Of a stretch of DNA of 42,408 bases, positions 8,660-16,013 are shown piece after piece. Below the pieces are notes generated by a model. It ran no database searches and was not told the DNA's origin. It saw nothing but the letters and a program-made list of their open reading frames with translations. A program made the translations under genes and the position numbers. The stretch is from Candidatus Omnitrophota bacterium. GTDB taxonomy: Bacteria > Omnitrophota > Gorgyraeia > Gygaellales > Profunditerraquicolaceae. Position 1 is the first letter of the stretch; each line of letters starts with the position of its first letter. The DNA is taken from positions 1 to 42,408 of the forward strand of contig JAQUMX010000001.1 of assembly GCA_028717885.1 (NCBI GenBank), in the 5' to 3' direction.

Positions 8660-9046
8660 TTAATTATTGCGTAAAGGTATTAGAGAAATCATAGTTTCAA
8701 TTCCCTGCAAGATTTTCTCCATGGTTACCGGCTTAGTCAGGTAATGGTCGGCTTCCATATCGTAACATTTTTTTAAGGCGTCCAGCTCCAGATTTGCGCT
8801 AATGATAATAATCGGCCTCCATTTATCCTTAAACCTTTCCCTGGTTTCTTTCAAAACATCAAAGCCATTTAATTTTGGCAACATCAAATCCAACAAAATG
8901 ACATCGGGATTATCTTCTTTCACCCTGACCAAAGCTTCTTCTCCGTCAAAAGCGGAAACTACCTGATAGCCTTCGCGTGTAAGTTTCGAATGCAGGGAAT
9001 CCACAATATCCTTGTCATCATCCACTACCAATATTTTATAAGCCAT
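8660..9046 (-). CDS. Stand-alone response-regulator receiver protein
   Basis: 128 residues forming one receiver domain and nothing else. The acidic pocket (DDD at 9-11), the phosphoacceptor Asp in VILLDLMLPKLNGFDVL, the ISA switch residue and the KPVT lysine are all present. CheY/Spo0F-like single-domain regulators relay phosphate or act by protein contacts; no partner kinase lies in the window. A strong AGGAGGAGC ribosome-binding site precedes the ATG. It sits between nfo and leuS in one co-directional run. Confidence 0.93.
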   Translation of the reverse strand: MAYKILVVDDDKDIVDSLHSKLTREGYQVVSAFDGEEALVRVKEDNPDVILLDLMLPKLNGFDVLKETRERFKDKWRPIIIISANLELDALKKCYDMEADHYLTKPVTMEKILQGIETMISLIPLRNN

Positions 9047-9059
9047 GTTGTTGCTCCTC

Positions 9060-9902
9060 CTACTTAAAGAACTTCCTTACCGTGGCTAGGTTGATTTGAT
9101 CAGACGTCTCATCGTCCTTTGGTGTTTCTAGGATAAACGCGCATTTTTTTAATTTCGGGCTGGTAACAATTCTCTTCATTCCTTCCTTGCCGATTGCGCC
9201 TTTGCCGATATGGTCATGCCGGTCATGATGGCACCCTAGTGTGCCTCGTGCGTCATTTAAATGAATGAGCTTAATCTGGTCTAACCCTACCAAATTTTCA
9301 ATTTCCTCTAAGGTATTTTTAAACCCTTCTTTAGTTGCCAAATCATAACCGGCTAAATAAGCATGGGCAGTGTCCAGGCAAAGAGCTACCCGTTCTTTTT
9401 GCTTAATTGCGTCCAGGACGCTTTTTTGATGGATAAATTTATACCCTAACCAGGAGCCTGAACCGGCAGTATTCTCCAGCAATATGCCTACCTTGGCAGC
9501 TTGAGTTTTTTCAATGATCGTGTTTAATGCTTCGATCAGGCGCTTAAGCCCTTCTTCTTCAGAGGTTTGCTTATGGCTGCCCATATGGGTAACAATATAA
9601 TCCGCTCCCAAGGCTGAAGCTTCCAGAATGTCCTCAATATAGGCAGCAATCGAAGCTTTGTATAATTTTACATCCGGCGAAGCCAGGTTGATTAAATAAG
9701 GAATGTGGATAAAAACCGGGCTGATTTTATATTTCTTCTGCTGGCTGCGGAATTCCGCAATTTCTTCCGCCGGAAGGCTACTCTGCCTCCATCTCTGAGG
9801 GTTACGGCTAAAAATCTGCATGGTATTACAGCCTAATTTAGCAGCTTGGCCAAATGCCTGGCTCAGCTTATTCACCCCGGAGATGTGCACGCCTAAACGC
9901 AT
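9060..9902 (-). CDS. nfo: Endonuclease IV (AP endonuclease)
   Basis: 280 residues, TIM-barrel DNA-repair enzyme that cleaves 5' to abasic sites. Family signatures are all visible: GVHISG at the N-terminus, MQIFSRNPQRW, HIPYLINLASP, THMGSHK, ILLENTAGSGSWLG, CLDTAHAYLAGYD and the metal-binding HLNDARGTLGCHHDRHDHIGKG. The start has no Shine-Dalgarno sequence; a promoter with perfect TATAAT ends 8 nt upstream of the ATG, so the mRNA may be leaderless. Confidence 0.96.
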   Translation of the reverse strand: MRLGVHISGVNKLSQAFGQAAKLGCNTMQIFSRNPQRWRQSSLPAEEIAEFRSQQKKYKISPVFIHIPYLINLASPDVKLYKASIAAYIEDILEASALGADYIVTHMGSHKQTSEEEGLKRLIEALNTIIEKTQAAKVGILLENTAGSGSWLGYKFIHQKSVLDAIKQKERVALCLDTAHAYLAGYDLATKEGFKNTLEEIENLVGLDQIKLIHLNDARGTLGCHHDRHDHIGKGAIGKEGMKRIVTSPKLKKCAFILETPKDDETSDQINLATVRKFFK

Positions 9903-9910
9903 AAAATTAT

Positions 9911-9938
9911 ATTATACCTGAAGTAAATCCCTGGTCAA
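9911..9938 (-). promoter_or_regulatory. Sigma-70-type promoter of nfo
   Basis: On the minus strand TTGACC (9933-9938), 16-nt spacer, TATAAT (9911-9916). The predicted start point falls within 0-3 nt of the nfo ATG (9900-9902). Confidence 0.6.
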
Positions 9939-9946
9939 GGTTATAG

Positions 9947-9975
9947 TTGACACACCCTTGCGACGATGTTATATT
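9947..9975 (+). promoter_or_regulatory. Sigma-70-type promoter of tRNA-Ala
   Basis: TTGACA (9947-9952), 17-nt spacer, TATATT (9970-9975), about 25 nt before the first base of tRNA-Ala. Spacing and boxes are close to consensus; it is divergent from the nfo promoter. Confidence 0.7.
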
Positions 9976-9999
9976 TATAAAGCTAATTTGAAGGGTTTT

Positions 10000-10075
10000 G
10001 GGGCTGTAGCTCAGCTGGGAGAGCACTTGCATGGCATGCAAGGGGTCAGGGGTTCGATCCCCCTCAGCTCCACCA
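10000..10075 (+). tRNA. tRNA-Ala (anticodon GGC)
   Basis: 76 nt cloverleaf with acceptor GGGGCTG / CAGCTCC (one G-U), D-arm GCTCAGCTGGGAGAGC, anticodon stem CTTGC / GCAAG around ATGGCAT (anticodon GGC), T-arm with GGTTCGATCC, discriminator A and an encoded CCA. The last bases (CCACCA) form the start of a 15-bp inverted repeat with the flanking DNA. Confidence 0.97.
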
Positions 10076-10104
10076 AAATTTTCCGACAAGGAAAATTTTG
10101 GTGG
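10070..10104. repeat. 15-bp hairpin overlapping the tRNA-Ala 3' end
   Basis: Arms at 10070-10084 (CCACCAAAATTTTCC) and 10090-10104 are perfectly inverted around the loop GACAA. The left arm includes the tRNA CCACCA end. No T-run follows, so it is not a classical intrinsic terminator. Confidence 0.75.
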
Positions 10105-10248
10105 CACTAGAGCGAGCGTAAAACCGCGACAAGCGGTTTAGCGAGCGAAGTGCCTAATCATATTTTCCGACAAGGAAAATTTTGGTGGCACTAGAGCGAG
10201 CGTAAAACCGCGACAAGCGGTTTAGCGAGCGAAGTGCCTAATCATATT
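10078..10248. repeat. 84-bp tandem repeat, two copies
   Basis: Copies at 10078-10161 and 10162-10245 (plus 3 bases) are identical by eye. Each unit holds two GACAA-loop hairpins (ATTTTCC/GGAAAAT and AAACCGC/GCGGTTT), the latter nested within GGCACT / AGTGCC arms and flanked by direct GCGAGCG copies. A partial third copy of the TTTGGTGGCACTAG segment is at 10263-10276, next to tRNA-Leu. No gene is seen between the two tRNAs. Confidence 0.85.
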
Positions 10249-10290
10249 GCTCAATACGTAAAATTTGGTGGCACTAGCTATCAAATCTTT

Positions 10291-10373
10291 GCCGAAGTGG
10301 TGGAATGGCATACACGTCGGTCTCAAAAACCGATGAGCGTAAGCTCGTAAGGGTTCAACTCCCTTCTTCGGCA
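10291..10373 (+). tRNA. tRNA-Leu (anticodon CAA)
   Basis: 83 nt type II tRNA: acceptor GCCGAAG / CTTCGGC with discriminator A, anticodon stem TCGGT / ACCGA around CTCAAAA (anticodon CAA), a long variable arm TGAGCGTAAGCTCG and T-arm GGGTTCAACTCCC. CCA is not encoded. Confidence 0.96.
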
Positions 10374-10376
10374 CTA

Positions 10377-10414
10377 AAAAAGCTAGGTTTATCTTCAAGA
10401 TGAACCTAGCTTTT
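10377..10414. terminator. Bidirectional intrinsic terminator
   Basis: Stem AAAAGCTAGGTT / AACCTAGCTTTT with a short inner stem, flanked by A-run on the left and T-run on the right. It would end the tRNA-Leu transcript on the plus strand and the long polyketide operon (last stop codon at 10441) on the minus strand. Confidence 0.85.
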
Positions 10415-10440
10415 AAAATTGTGGAACCGGAAAAAAGTAT

Positions 10441-10623
10441 TTATGAAAAGTTAGGGATGTTACAATACATACATCCATTCTGTGCTATTTGGCAGGCTTG
10501 GGCATAGCCCTGCGGATCGCCGCCATATTGAGATTGCTTACATACCTGTAAAATATCTTCTACTTTGCTTACTCTTCTCAACAAAAGAGTGAGCGCCGGC
10601 CTCACCCATTTCTTATCTTTCAT
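10441..10623 (-). CDS. Small Cys-containing peptide, possible RiPP-precursor-like
   Basis: 60 residues, last gene of the long operon. The N-terminal half (KKWVRPALTLLLRR...EDILQVCK) resembles a leader-like amphipathic segment. The C-terminal half is Gly/Gln/Tyr-rich with four Cys (28, 44, 51, 54), the last two as CMYC. There is no signal peptide or recognised domain. Its ATG overlaps the stop of the preceding lipoprotein gene (ATGA), which argues that it is translated. The KW-x-(R/K)P-x-L-x-x-L-x-R start recalls small uncharacterised peptides of uncultured bacteria that I have seen in metagenomes; precursor status is a guess. Confidence 0.55.
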   Translation of the reverse strand: MKDKKWVRPALTLLLRRVSKVEDILQVCKQSQYGGDPQGYAQACQIAQNGCMYCNIPNFS

Positions 10624-11294
10624 CTCTTTTCCCCCTTTAAAATAAGCTGATTCTCTTTCAGGTAGGGCTCGATCTCGCGGTAAATCCTCTGGGCGATCAT
10701 GCGATAGCCGTTTTTATTCGGATGCAAAAAGTCGCTTTTCATGGAAGGGTTGGTAATAATTCCGCTTAAAATTTCCGGAATAAAGATAACTCCTTTTTCC
10801 CGGGCAAGTTTTTCTAATGCGCCATGGTACTCCGCAAGGAACATCCCGGCGCTAATATCTACCAACGCCACCATTGCCCCTTTTTCATGGATGCGGTCGA
10901 TCATCTGCGCAATATTCGCCATACTGGTTTCCAGCGGCACTTTTCTTAAAAAATCATTGCCGCCGAACTCAATAACCACTAATAAGGGGCTACGCTCCAG
11001 TACATCCGTATCCAGACGGGCAAGCGCTTCCGTGGTAGTGTCGCCGTCAATACCGGCATTGATTACCGGGCGGGTGGAAATCTCCAATAAAACAAGCGGG
11101 TAGGCATCCTGAGGGTTTGCGCCGTAACCAAATGTCAAGCTATCCCCGAAACAGATGATATTCGTACCTTTGGAATCTACGTTCTCAATCTCTCTTTTGG
11201 CGCATCCAGATAAGCCCATTAATAAAAAAAGGCATAGTAATAAACTTATGCCCTGTGCTTTGATGATTCTATCCTGCCACCTAGCTCTTTTCAT
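10620..11294 (-). CDS. GDSL/SGNH-hydrolase lipoprotein
   Basis: 224 residues. Signal peptide with lipobox LSGC (Cys31), then the SGNH blocks: GDSLTFGYG (nucleophile Ser), NAGIDGDTT (Gly), GGND (Asn) and DFLHPNKNGY (Asp/His). TesA-like esterase or lysophospholipase activity in the periplasm is likely; the natural substrate is unknown. Its start overlaps rlmN by 14 nt. An esterase at the end of a polyketide operon could act on an ester-linked product, but that is speculation. Confidence 0.88.
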   Translation of the reverse strand: MKRARWQDRIIKAQGISLLLCLFLLMGLSGCAKREIENVDSKGTNIICFGDSLTFGYGANPQDAYPLVLLEISTRPVINAGIDGDTTTEALARLDTDVLERSPLLVVIEFGGNDFLRKVPLETSMANIAQMIDRIHEKGAMVALVDISAGMFLAEYHGALEKLAREKGVIFIPEILSGIITNPSMKSDFLHPNKNGYRMIAQRIYREIEPYLKENQLILKGEKR

Positions 11295-12306
11295 ATTTTA
11301 GCCTCAACTGTCCGCACGCGGCGTGGATGTCTTCTCCGCGCGACTTACGTAAAGTAGCGTTGATGCCTGATTTTAAAAGCGAGGTTTTAAAAGCTACGAT
11401 TTCTTTCTTCTCCGGAGGAAAAATCTTTAATTCTTCCACCGGATTTGCCGGAATCAGGTTTACCTTGCAATTCATCCTTTTAAGTATTTTACCTAAATTT
11501 AGCGCATTTTGCAAATCAGAATTTAATCCCTTGATTAAAATGTACTCAAAGGTAACCTGTCGGTTGGTTGCCTGGATATAATTTTTGCAGGCTGCGATCA
11601 ATTCTTGAAGCGGGTATTTCTTATTAATCGGCATAATCGAATCACGCGTACGGTTATCTGCGGCATGCAAAGACACGGATAATTCGATTTGCAGCCCCTC
11701 CTTCTCCAGTTGCCTAATCGCCGGAATAATTCCCGAAGTAGAAATCGTAATCCTGCGTGCGCCGATATTTAAGCTTTGCGGAGAATTAATAATCCGGATT
11801 GCTTTCAAAACATTTTCATAATTATCCAATGGCTCGCCTGTACCCATAAAAACCAAATGTGTAAGTTTACCATGTGAGTGGTTATTTAAAAACAGCGCTT
11901 GATCGATGATTTCCGCAGCAGAAAGGTTGCGCCGGAATCCGGCTACTCCGCTAGCACAAAAACTGCAAGCAAATTTACACCCTGCCTGCGAGGAAACACA
12001 TCCGGTGAGCCTCTTTTGCATAGGAATGCTCACCGCTTCGATAAAGTTATTGTCTGCCAGAGAAAAAAGGAATTTTTCCGTACCATCGCTTGATTTTAAA
12101 TTGGCAGCTAAATTTAAAGAGGAAAATTGCAGGCGCTCTTCAAGTTTCTTTCTTAGCGCCAGGGAAAGGTTGCTCATCTGGGAAAAATCCTGCGCCCCGC
12201 GCTGATAAATCCAGGAAAAAATCTGGGCAGCATGGAAACGTTTTTCTCCCCAGGAAACCAAAAGCTCCTCGAGTTCCTTAAGGCTCAATTCTTTGATATT
12301 AAGCAT
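11281..12306 (-). CDS. rlmN: 23S rRNA (adenine-2503-C2)-methyltransferase
   Basis: 341 residues, radical SAM methylase acting on 23S rRNA A2503 and some tRNAs. The cluster motif is CKFACSFC (C-x3-C-x2-C), followed by the SAM-binding MGTGEPLDNY. The conserved C-terminal HAACGQL carries the mechanistic Cys, and the N-terminal accessory domain (KRFHAAQIFSWIYQRGA) is typical. The start overlaps the ligase stop by one base (TAATG). A housekeeping enzyme within this operon is unusual; it uses the same SAM chemistry and produces 5'-deoxyadenosine. Confidence 0.95.
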   Translation of the reverse strand: MLNIKELSLKELEELLVSWGEKRFHAAQIFSWIYQRGAQDFSQMSNLSLALRKKLEERLQFSSLNLAANLKSSDGTEKFLFSLADNNFIEAVSIPMQKRLTGCVSSQAGCKFACSFCASGVAGFRRNLSAAEIIDQALFLNNHSHGKLTHLVFMGTGEPLDNYENVLKAIRIINSPQSLNIGARRITISTSGIIPAIRQLEKEGLQIELSVSLHAADNRTRDSIMPINKKYPLQELIAACKNYIQATNRQVTFEYILIKGLNSDLQNALNLGKILKRMNCKVNLIPANPVEELKIFPPEKKEIVAFKTSLLKSGINATLRKSRGEDIHAACGQLRLKYEKS

Positions 12307-13805
12307 TATTTTTTTCTTAACAGCTCTTTATCGATCTTGCCGGTGCGGTTCTTGGGAAGTGTAGCAAAAAACTCGAAATAATGCGGAATTTTAAAATGCG
12401 CCAAATGCTGGCGCAAGAAAAAACGCAGGTCTTCTTCGTTAAGGCGCTTGCCTTCTTTTAAAACAATGTAGGCTTTGGGGACTTCCCCTCTTAATTTATC
12501 CTGTACACCGATGACTGCGGCTTCTGCCACATCCGGGTGTTTATGAATCACTCCTTCAACTTCCGGCTCAAAGACAATTTCTCCGCCCACTTTAATCATC
12601 TCTTTTTTTCTACCGACAATATAGAGATTGCCTTCCGCATCGAATTTTCCCAGGTCGCCGGTATGAAACCAGCCGTTACGGATAGTTTGTGCGGTTAATT
12701 CCTGGTCCTTATAATAGCCGTCGGTAACCACCCAGCTTTTTACCACTACTTCTCCGACTTTCTCAGGGGGCAAAAATTGATCCTTATCGTCAAATATGTT
12801 GACTTCTACCCAAGGCAAAGGCCTGCCGACGCTTTCGATCTTGTCCGAGCCAAAAGGCAAAACTACCGTCGGAGCATTAGTTTCGGTCATGCCCCAGCCG
12901 TTTAAGAGATGGGCTTTCGGGCAAAACTGATGGAACCTGCGCAAGGCATCTGGAGAATTGGAAGCGCCGAAGGTAACGATCCAGCGTAAAGAAGATAAAT
13001 CAAAAGTTTCAAATTCCTTTAATTGTAAAAATGCATAATACATCGAAGGCACGATCCAGAAACAGGTAATTTTATATTTCTCGACATTTTTCAAGAATTC
13101 CAAAGGAATGAAACGCTCCATGAGAACTACGGTGAGCCCGTAAAAAATGCAATTCTGCAGATAGATTAAGCCGCCCAAATGCGAAAAAGGCAATGCGCAG
13201 ACAGTAATGTCTTTTTCATTCAGGTCAACAAAGAATTCCATGGATTTTGGCGGAGCGCCCAGTTGTTTGTAATTGATCAAAACCCCTTTTGGCGCGCCGG
13301 TAGTGCCGGAAGTATAAAAAATAATCGCGTATTCTTTATCATCGATCTCTTCCCAAGATTGTTTGTCAGTGCCCTGGCCCAATAAATCATTAAAAAATAA
13401 AGCTCCCGGCACTTTTTCCTGGCAGGAGATTACCTGTTTTAAATCCGGGCAATCCGCTTTTAATTTCTCCAGGGGGATTGTAGCTTTAAATTTTGCAATT
13501 AAGGCTTTGGCCTCTGAATGTTTAAGGCAGGAAGCCAATTCCTCTTCCGTAAGCATGAAATCCAGCGGAACAACCGTTAATCCCAAAACCCAGCCTGCCA
13601 AATAGCTAAAAACATATTCCGGCCAGTTAGGCAGGTACAAGGCAATTTTTTCGCCTCTCTTCAGGCCCGTTTTTTTTAATGACGCGGCAAGCGCGAAAGT
13701 TTTGCTTTTTAATTCCAAGAAATTAATCGGCTGGTCGCGAAAAATTATTGCGGGCTTTTGCGCAAATTTTAACGCTTTCTCTTCTAAAATCTTGGCAATA
13801 TTCAT
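12306..13805 (-). CDS. Acyl-CoA ligase / adenylate-forming enzyme
   Basis: 499 residues with all adenylation motifs: YTSGTTGAPKGV (phosphate loop), GWGMTETNAPT, WFHTGDLGKFD, VGRKKEMIKVGGE (hinge) and the C-terminal catalytic lysine in PKNRTGKIDKELL. It would activate a carboxylic acid as acyl-AMP and transfer it to CoA (or to the operon's ACP). Immediate neighbours are a DUF3108 protein (4-nt overlap) and, one gene further upstream, an aldehyde dehydrogenase. It could convert the acid made by the dehydrogenase to a CoA thioester, or supply a polyketide starter unit. Substrate cannot be read from the sequence. Confidence 0.9.
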   Translation of the reverse strand: MNIAKILEEKALKFAQKPAIIFRDQPINFLELKSKTFALAASLKKTGLKRGEKIALYLPNWPEYVFSYLAGWVLGLTVVPLDFMLTEEELASCLKHSEAKALIAKFKATIPLEKLKADCPDLKQVISCQEKVPGALFFNDLLGQGTDKQSWEEIDDKEYAIIFYTSGTTGAPKGVLINYKQLGAPPKSMEFFVDLNEKDITVCALPFSHLGGLIYLQNCIFYGLTVVLMERFIPLEFLKNVEKYKITCFWIVPSMYYAFLQLKEFETFDLSSLRWIVTFGASNSPDALRRFHQFCPKAHLLNGWGMTETNAPTVVLPFGSDKIESVGRPLPWVEVNIFDDKDQFLPPEKVGEVVVKSWVVTDGYYKDQELTAQTIRNGWFHTGDLGKFDAEGNLYIVGRKKEMIKVGGEIVFEPEVEGVIHKHPDVAEAAVIGVQDKLRGEVPKAYIVLKEGKRLNEEDLRFFLRQHLAHFKIPHYFEFFATLPKNRTGKIDKELLRKK

Positions 13806-14527
13806 AGCTTATACTCCTTCATCACCATGGTACTACCTGAAGATTTTATTTTTAAAGGGATCCTGCACTCGTCGGCGCTGACCCAAATTTCAAAATTTGC
13901 CGGAACACTCTTAAAAAGGTATGCCTTAAAAGTTCCGGAAGGAATTTTAACCTCTTCTTCCGCCACCAGCTTGATTTCAAATTGCTGCGGGATATACGCC
14001 AGCATACTCCAACCAACCTGCGGGCTGGATACCTTGCGGATATAAAATGGGAGCAAGACCGCATTATGAATCGGCCCTTTAACCTGTAACGAGCTCTCTT
14101 CTTTTTTGCTACCTGAAAACTTGGTAAATTTAAGGGTTAAAGCTTTCTGGTCATAGTCTTCAGTGATTTTTTCTTTTAACCCCCAACCGTCAATTTCGCG
14201 CAATACTTGTATTGGCAGCGCTGTCTCCCGGTCGCTAAAAATCCGTTCCAGGTCATAAAAACCCTTGATCCTAGTTTCGAAGGTAGCTTGCGCCACTTCT
14301 TTATTTTTCAGTACCGCGTTAGGCAAGCGCGTATAAGTAGAAGTGCCTAAATGAAACCATCCCGCATAAACATCATAGACGATTTTTTCCCCAATATATT
14401 CGGAAGATAAATTCTGCTGCTGCGCTACAGGCACAGCATTATAGGCCCGGGTAATTTTTACCGCCCAGGCAAGCAGGCTAATACAAAAAATAAAGAGAGA
14501 AAGATAAAGGATATTTTTCTTCTGCAT
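13802..14527 (-). CDS. DUF3108-like secreted protein
   Basis: 241 residues: N-terminal signal or anchor (ILYLSLFIFCISLLAWAV), then a beta-rich domain (IGEKIVYDVYAGWFHLGTSTY, then GFYDLERIFSDRE, then LPFYIRKV, and a final WVSADECRIPLKIKSSG). This order matches the DUF3108 family of envelope proteins, whose function is unknown. It lies between the aldehyde dehydrogenase (1-bp gap) and the ligase (4-nt overlap), so it belongs to the operon and may bind or carry the product in the periplasm. Confidence 0.75.
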   Translation of the reverse strand: MQKKNILYLSLFIFCISLLAWAVKITRAYNAVPVAQQQNLSSEYIGEKIVYDVYAGWFHLGTSTYTRLPNAVLKNKEVAQATFETRIKGFYDLERIFSDRETALPIQVLREIDGWGLKEKITEDYDQKALTLKFTKFSGSKKEESSLQVKGPIHNAVLLPFYIRKVSSPQVGWSMLAYIPQQFEIKLVAEEEVKIPSGTFKAYLFKSVPANFEIWVSADECRIPLKIKSSGSTMVMKEYKL

Positions 14528-14528
14528 T

Positions 14529-16013
14529 TTAAAATCCGTACCAGTAGCTGACTAAAGGTTTTCCTTCCGGGGAATGATCCATAATTACGCTCTTTATCCG
14601 GGCGTATTCTAGAAAACCTTCTTTACCCAACTCTTTGCCGAATCCGCTCTGCTTAAAGCCGCCGTAGGGAAGCTCGTTATAAAACATACCATAGGTATTG
14701 ACCCAAATTGTCCCGGCGTTAATCTTAGCTGCTATAGTATGCGCTTTTGCTTCGTCTTTTGCCCAGATGCAGGCTGCCAGCGCAAAATCCGAATCATTCG
14801 CCATAGTAACTGCTTCTTCAATGCTAGAAAATTTACTGATGCAGGCTACCGGCCCAAAAATTTCTTCTTTTAAAATTCCGGCCGCAGGAGCCAAATCCGC
14901 AATTACCGTGGGCTCGAAGAAAAACCCGTTTTTAAAATTCGCTTCTTGCGGGATTTTTCCGCCGCAAAGCACTTTTCCTCCCTGTTTTTTCGCATCCTCG
15001 ACAAAACCTAAGACTTTTCTCTGCTGCGCCCGGGAGACTAACGGGCCGATCTGGGTTTCGAACTCACTGCCCGGGCCGATTTTAATGCGCTTAGTTTTCT
15101 CGACGAAATTGGAAACAAAATCATCATAAATTGCGCTTTCTACCAGAATACGCGACATCCCGGTACACATTTGCCCCTGGTTTAAAAAAATCGAGCACAA
15201 AGAACTATTCACTGCTACATCCAAAGGCGCATCTTTACAAATAATATTAGCTGATTTACCGCCCAATTCCATAACCAGTTTTTTTACATTTTGGCTGGCG
15301 TATTCAATAATCTGCTTACCGACTTCATTACTTCCGGTAAAAGAAATGATATCTACTCGCTTATCGCTACAAAGGGCTTTGCCAATTTTAGAGCCGCTGC
15401 CGTTAATAATATTTACCGTGCCTTTTGGTAATCCTGCCGTATGTATGATTTTTCCTAATTCCAGGGCGCTCAAGGGCGTTAGGCTCGACGGTTTTAAAAC
15501 TACGCAATTACCCGCAGCTAGGCTAGAAGCCAATTTCCAGCAGGCAATTAATAAAGGATAATTCCACGGCACAATCAAGGCTGCCACACCGAATGGCTCA
15601 CGGATTAATTTCGCGCTTGCCTGCGCTTCTAAGGCAGGGCTATCTTCAACAAGGAATTTTTCGAAATTCTCCGCGATATACTGAAAAGCCTTTGCTGCCG
15701 AAGGAATATCCATAAAAGTAGACTCTTTGATCGGCTTTCCGGTATTTAAAGTCTCCAGTTGCGCCAATTCTCCGGCTTTTTCTAAAATCCCGTCGGCAAT
15801 CTTCAAAAGAAAGGCTTTGCGCTCTGAAAAGGGAATTTTCGGCCAGGCGCCGGAATCAAATGCCGCGCGCGCAGCGCCTAAAGCATTTTCAATTTCTTTT
15901 TCTCCGGCTACGCTTACCTGGGCAAATGGTTCGGCGGTTGACGGATTAAGGATCGCGTTTTGTTCCTTGGTTTCGATCAACTCGCCGTTAATAAAAAGCG
16001 GATAAGTAATCAC
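14529..16013 (-). CDS. NAD(P)-dependent aldehyde dehydrogenase
   Basis: 494 residues, full ALDH superfamily protein: PWNYP (Asn151), FTGSNEVGKQI (cofactor), MELGGKSANI (Glu249), FLNQGQMCTG (catalytic Cys283) and EEIFGPV. It resembles the betaine-aldehyde/general aldehyde dehydrogenase group and should oxidise an aldehyde to an acid. It starts with GTG, overlapping the aldolase stop by 4 nt, so the aldehyde released by that aldolase is a natural candidate substrate. Confidence 0.93.
   Translation of the reverse strand: MITYPLFINGELIETKEQNAILNPSTAEPFAQVSVAGEKEIENALGAARAAFDSGAWPKIPFSERKAFLLKIADGILEKAGELAQLETLNTGKPIKESTFMDIPSAAKAFQYIAENFEKFLVEDSPALEAQASAKLIREPFGVAALIVPWNYPLLIACWKLASSLAAGNCVVLKPSSLTPLSALELGKIIHTAGLPKGTVNIINGSGSKIGKALCSDKRVDIISFTGSNEVGKQIIEYASQNVKKLVMELGGKSANIICKDAPLDVAVNSSLCSIFLNQGQMCTGMSRILVESAIYDDFVSNFVEKTKRIKIGPGSEFETQIGPLVSRAQQRKVLGFVEDAKKQGGKVLCGGKIPQEANFKNGFFFEPTVIADLAPAAGILKEEIFGPVACISKFSSIEEAVTMANDSDFALAACIWAKDEAKAHTIAAKINAGTIWVNTYGMFYNELPYGGFKQSGFGKELGKEGFLEYARIKSVIMDHSPEGKPLVSYWYGF

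Noticed and set aside
10078-10248. Tandem repeats as a CRISPR array
   Set aside because: Units are 84 bp, directly adjacent and identical throughout, without spacers; no cas gene is near.
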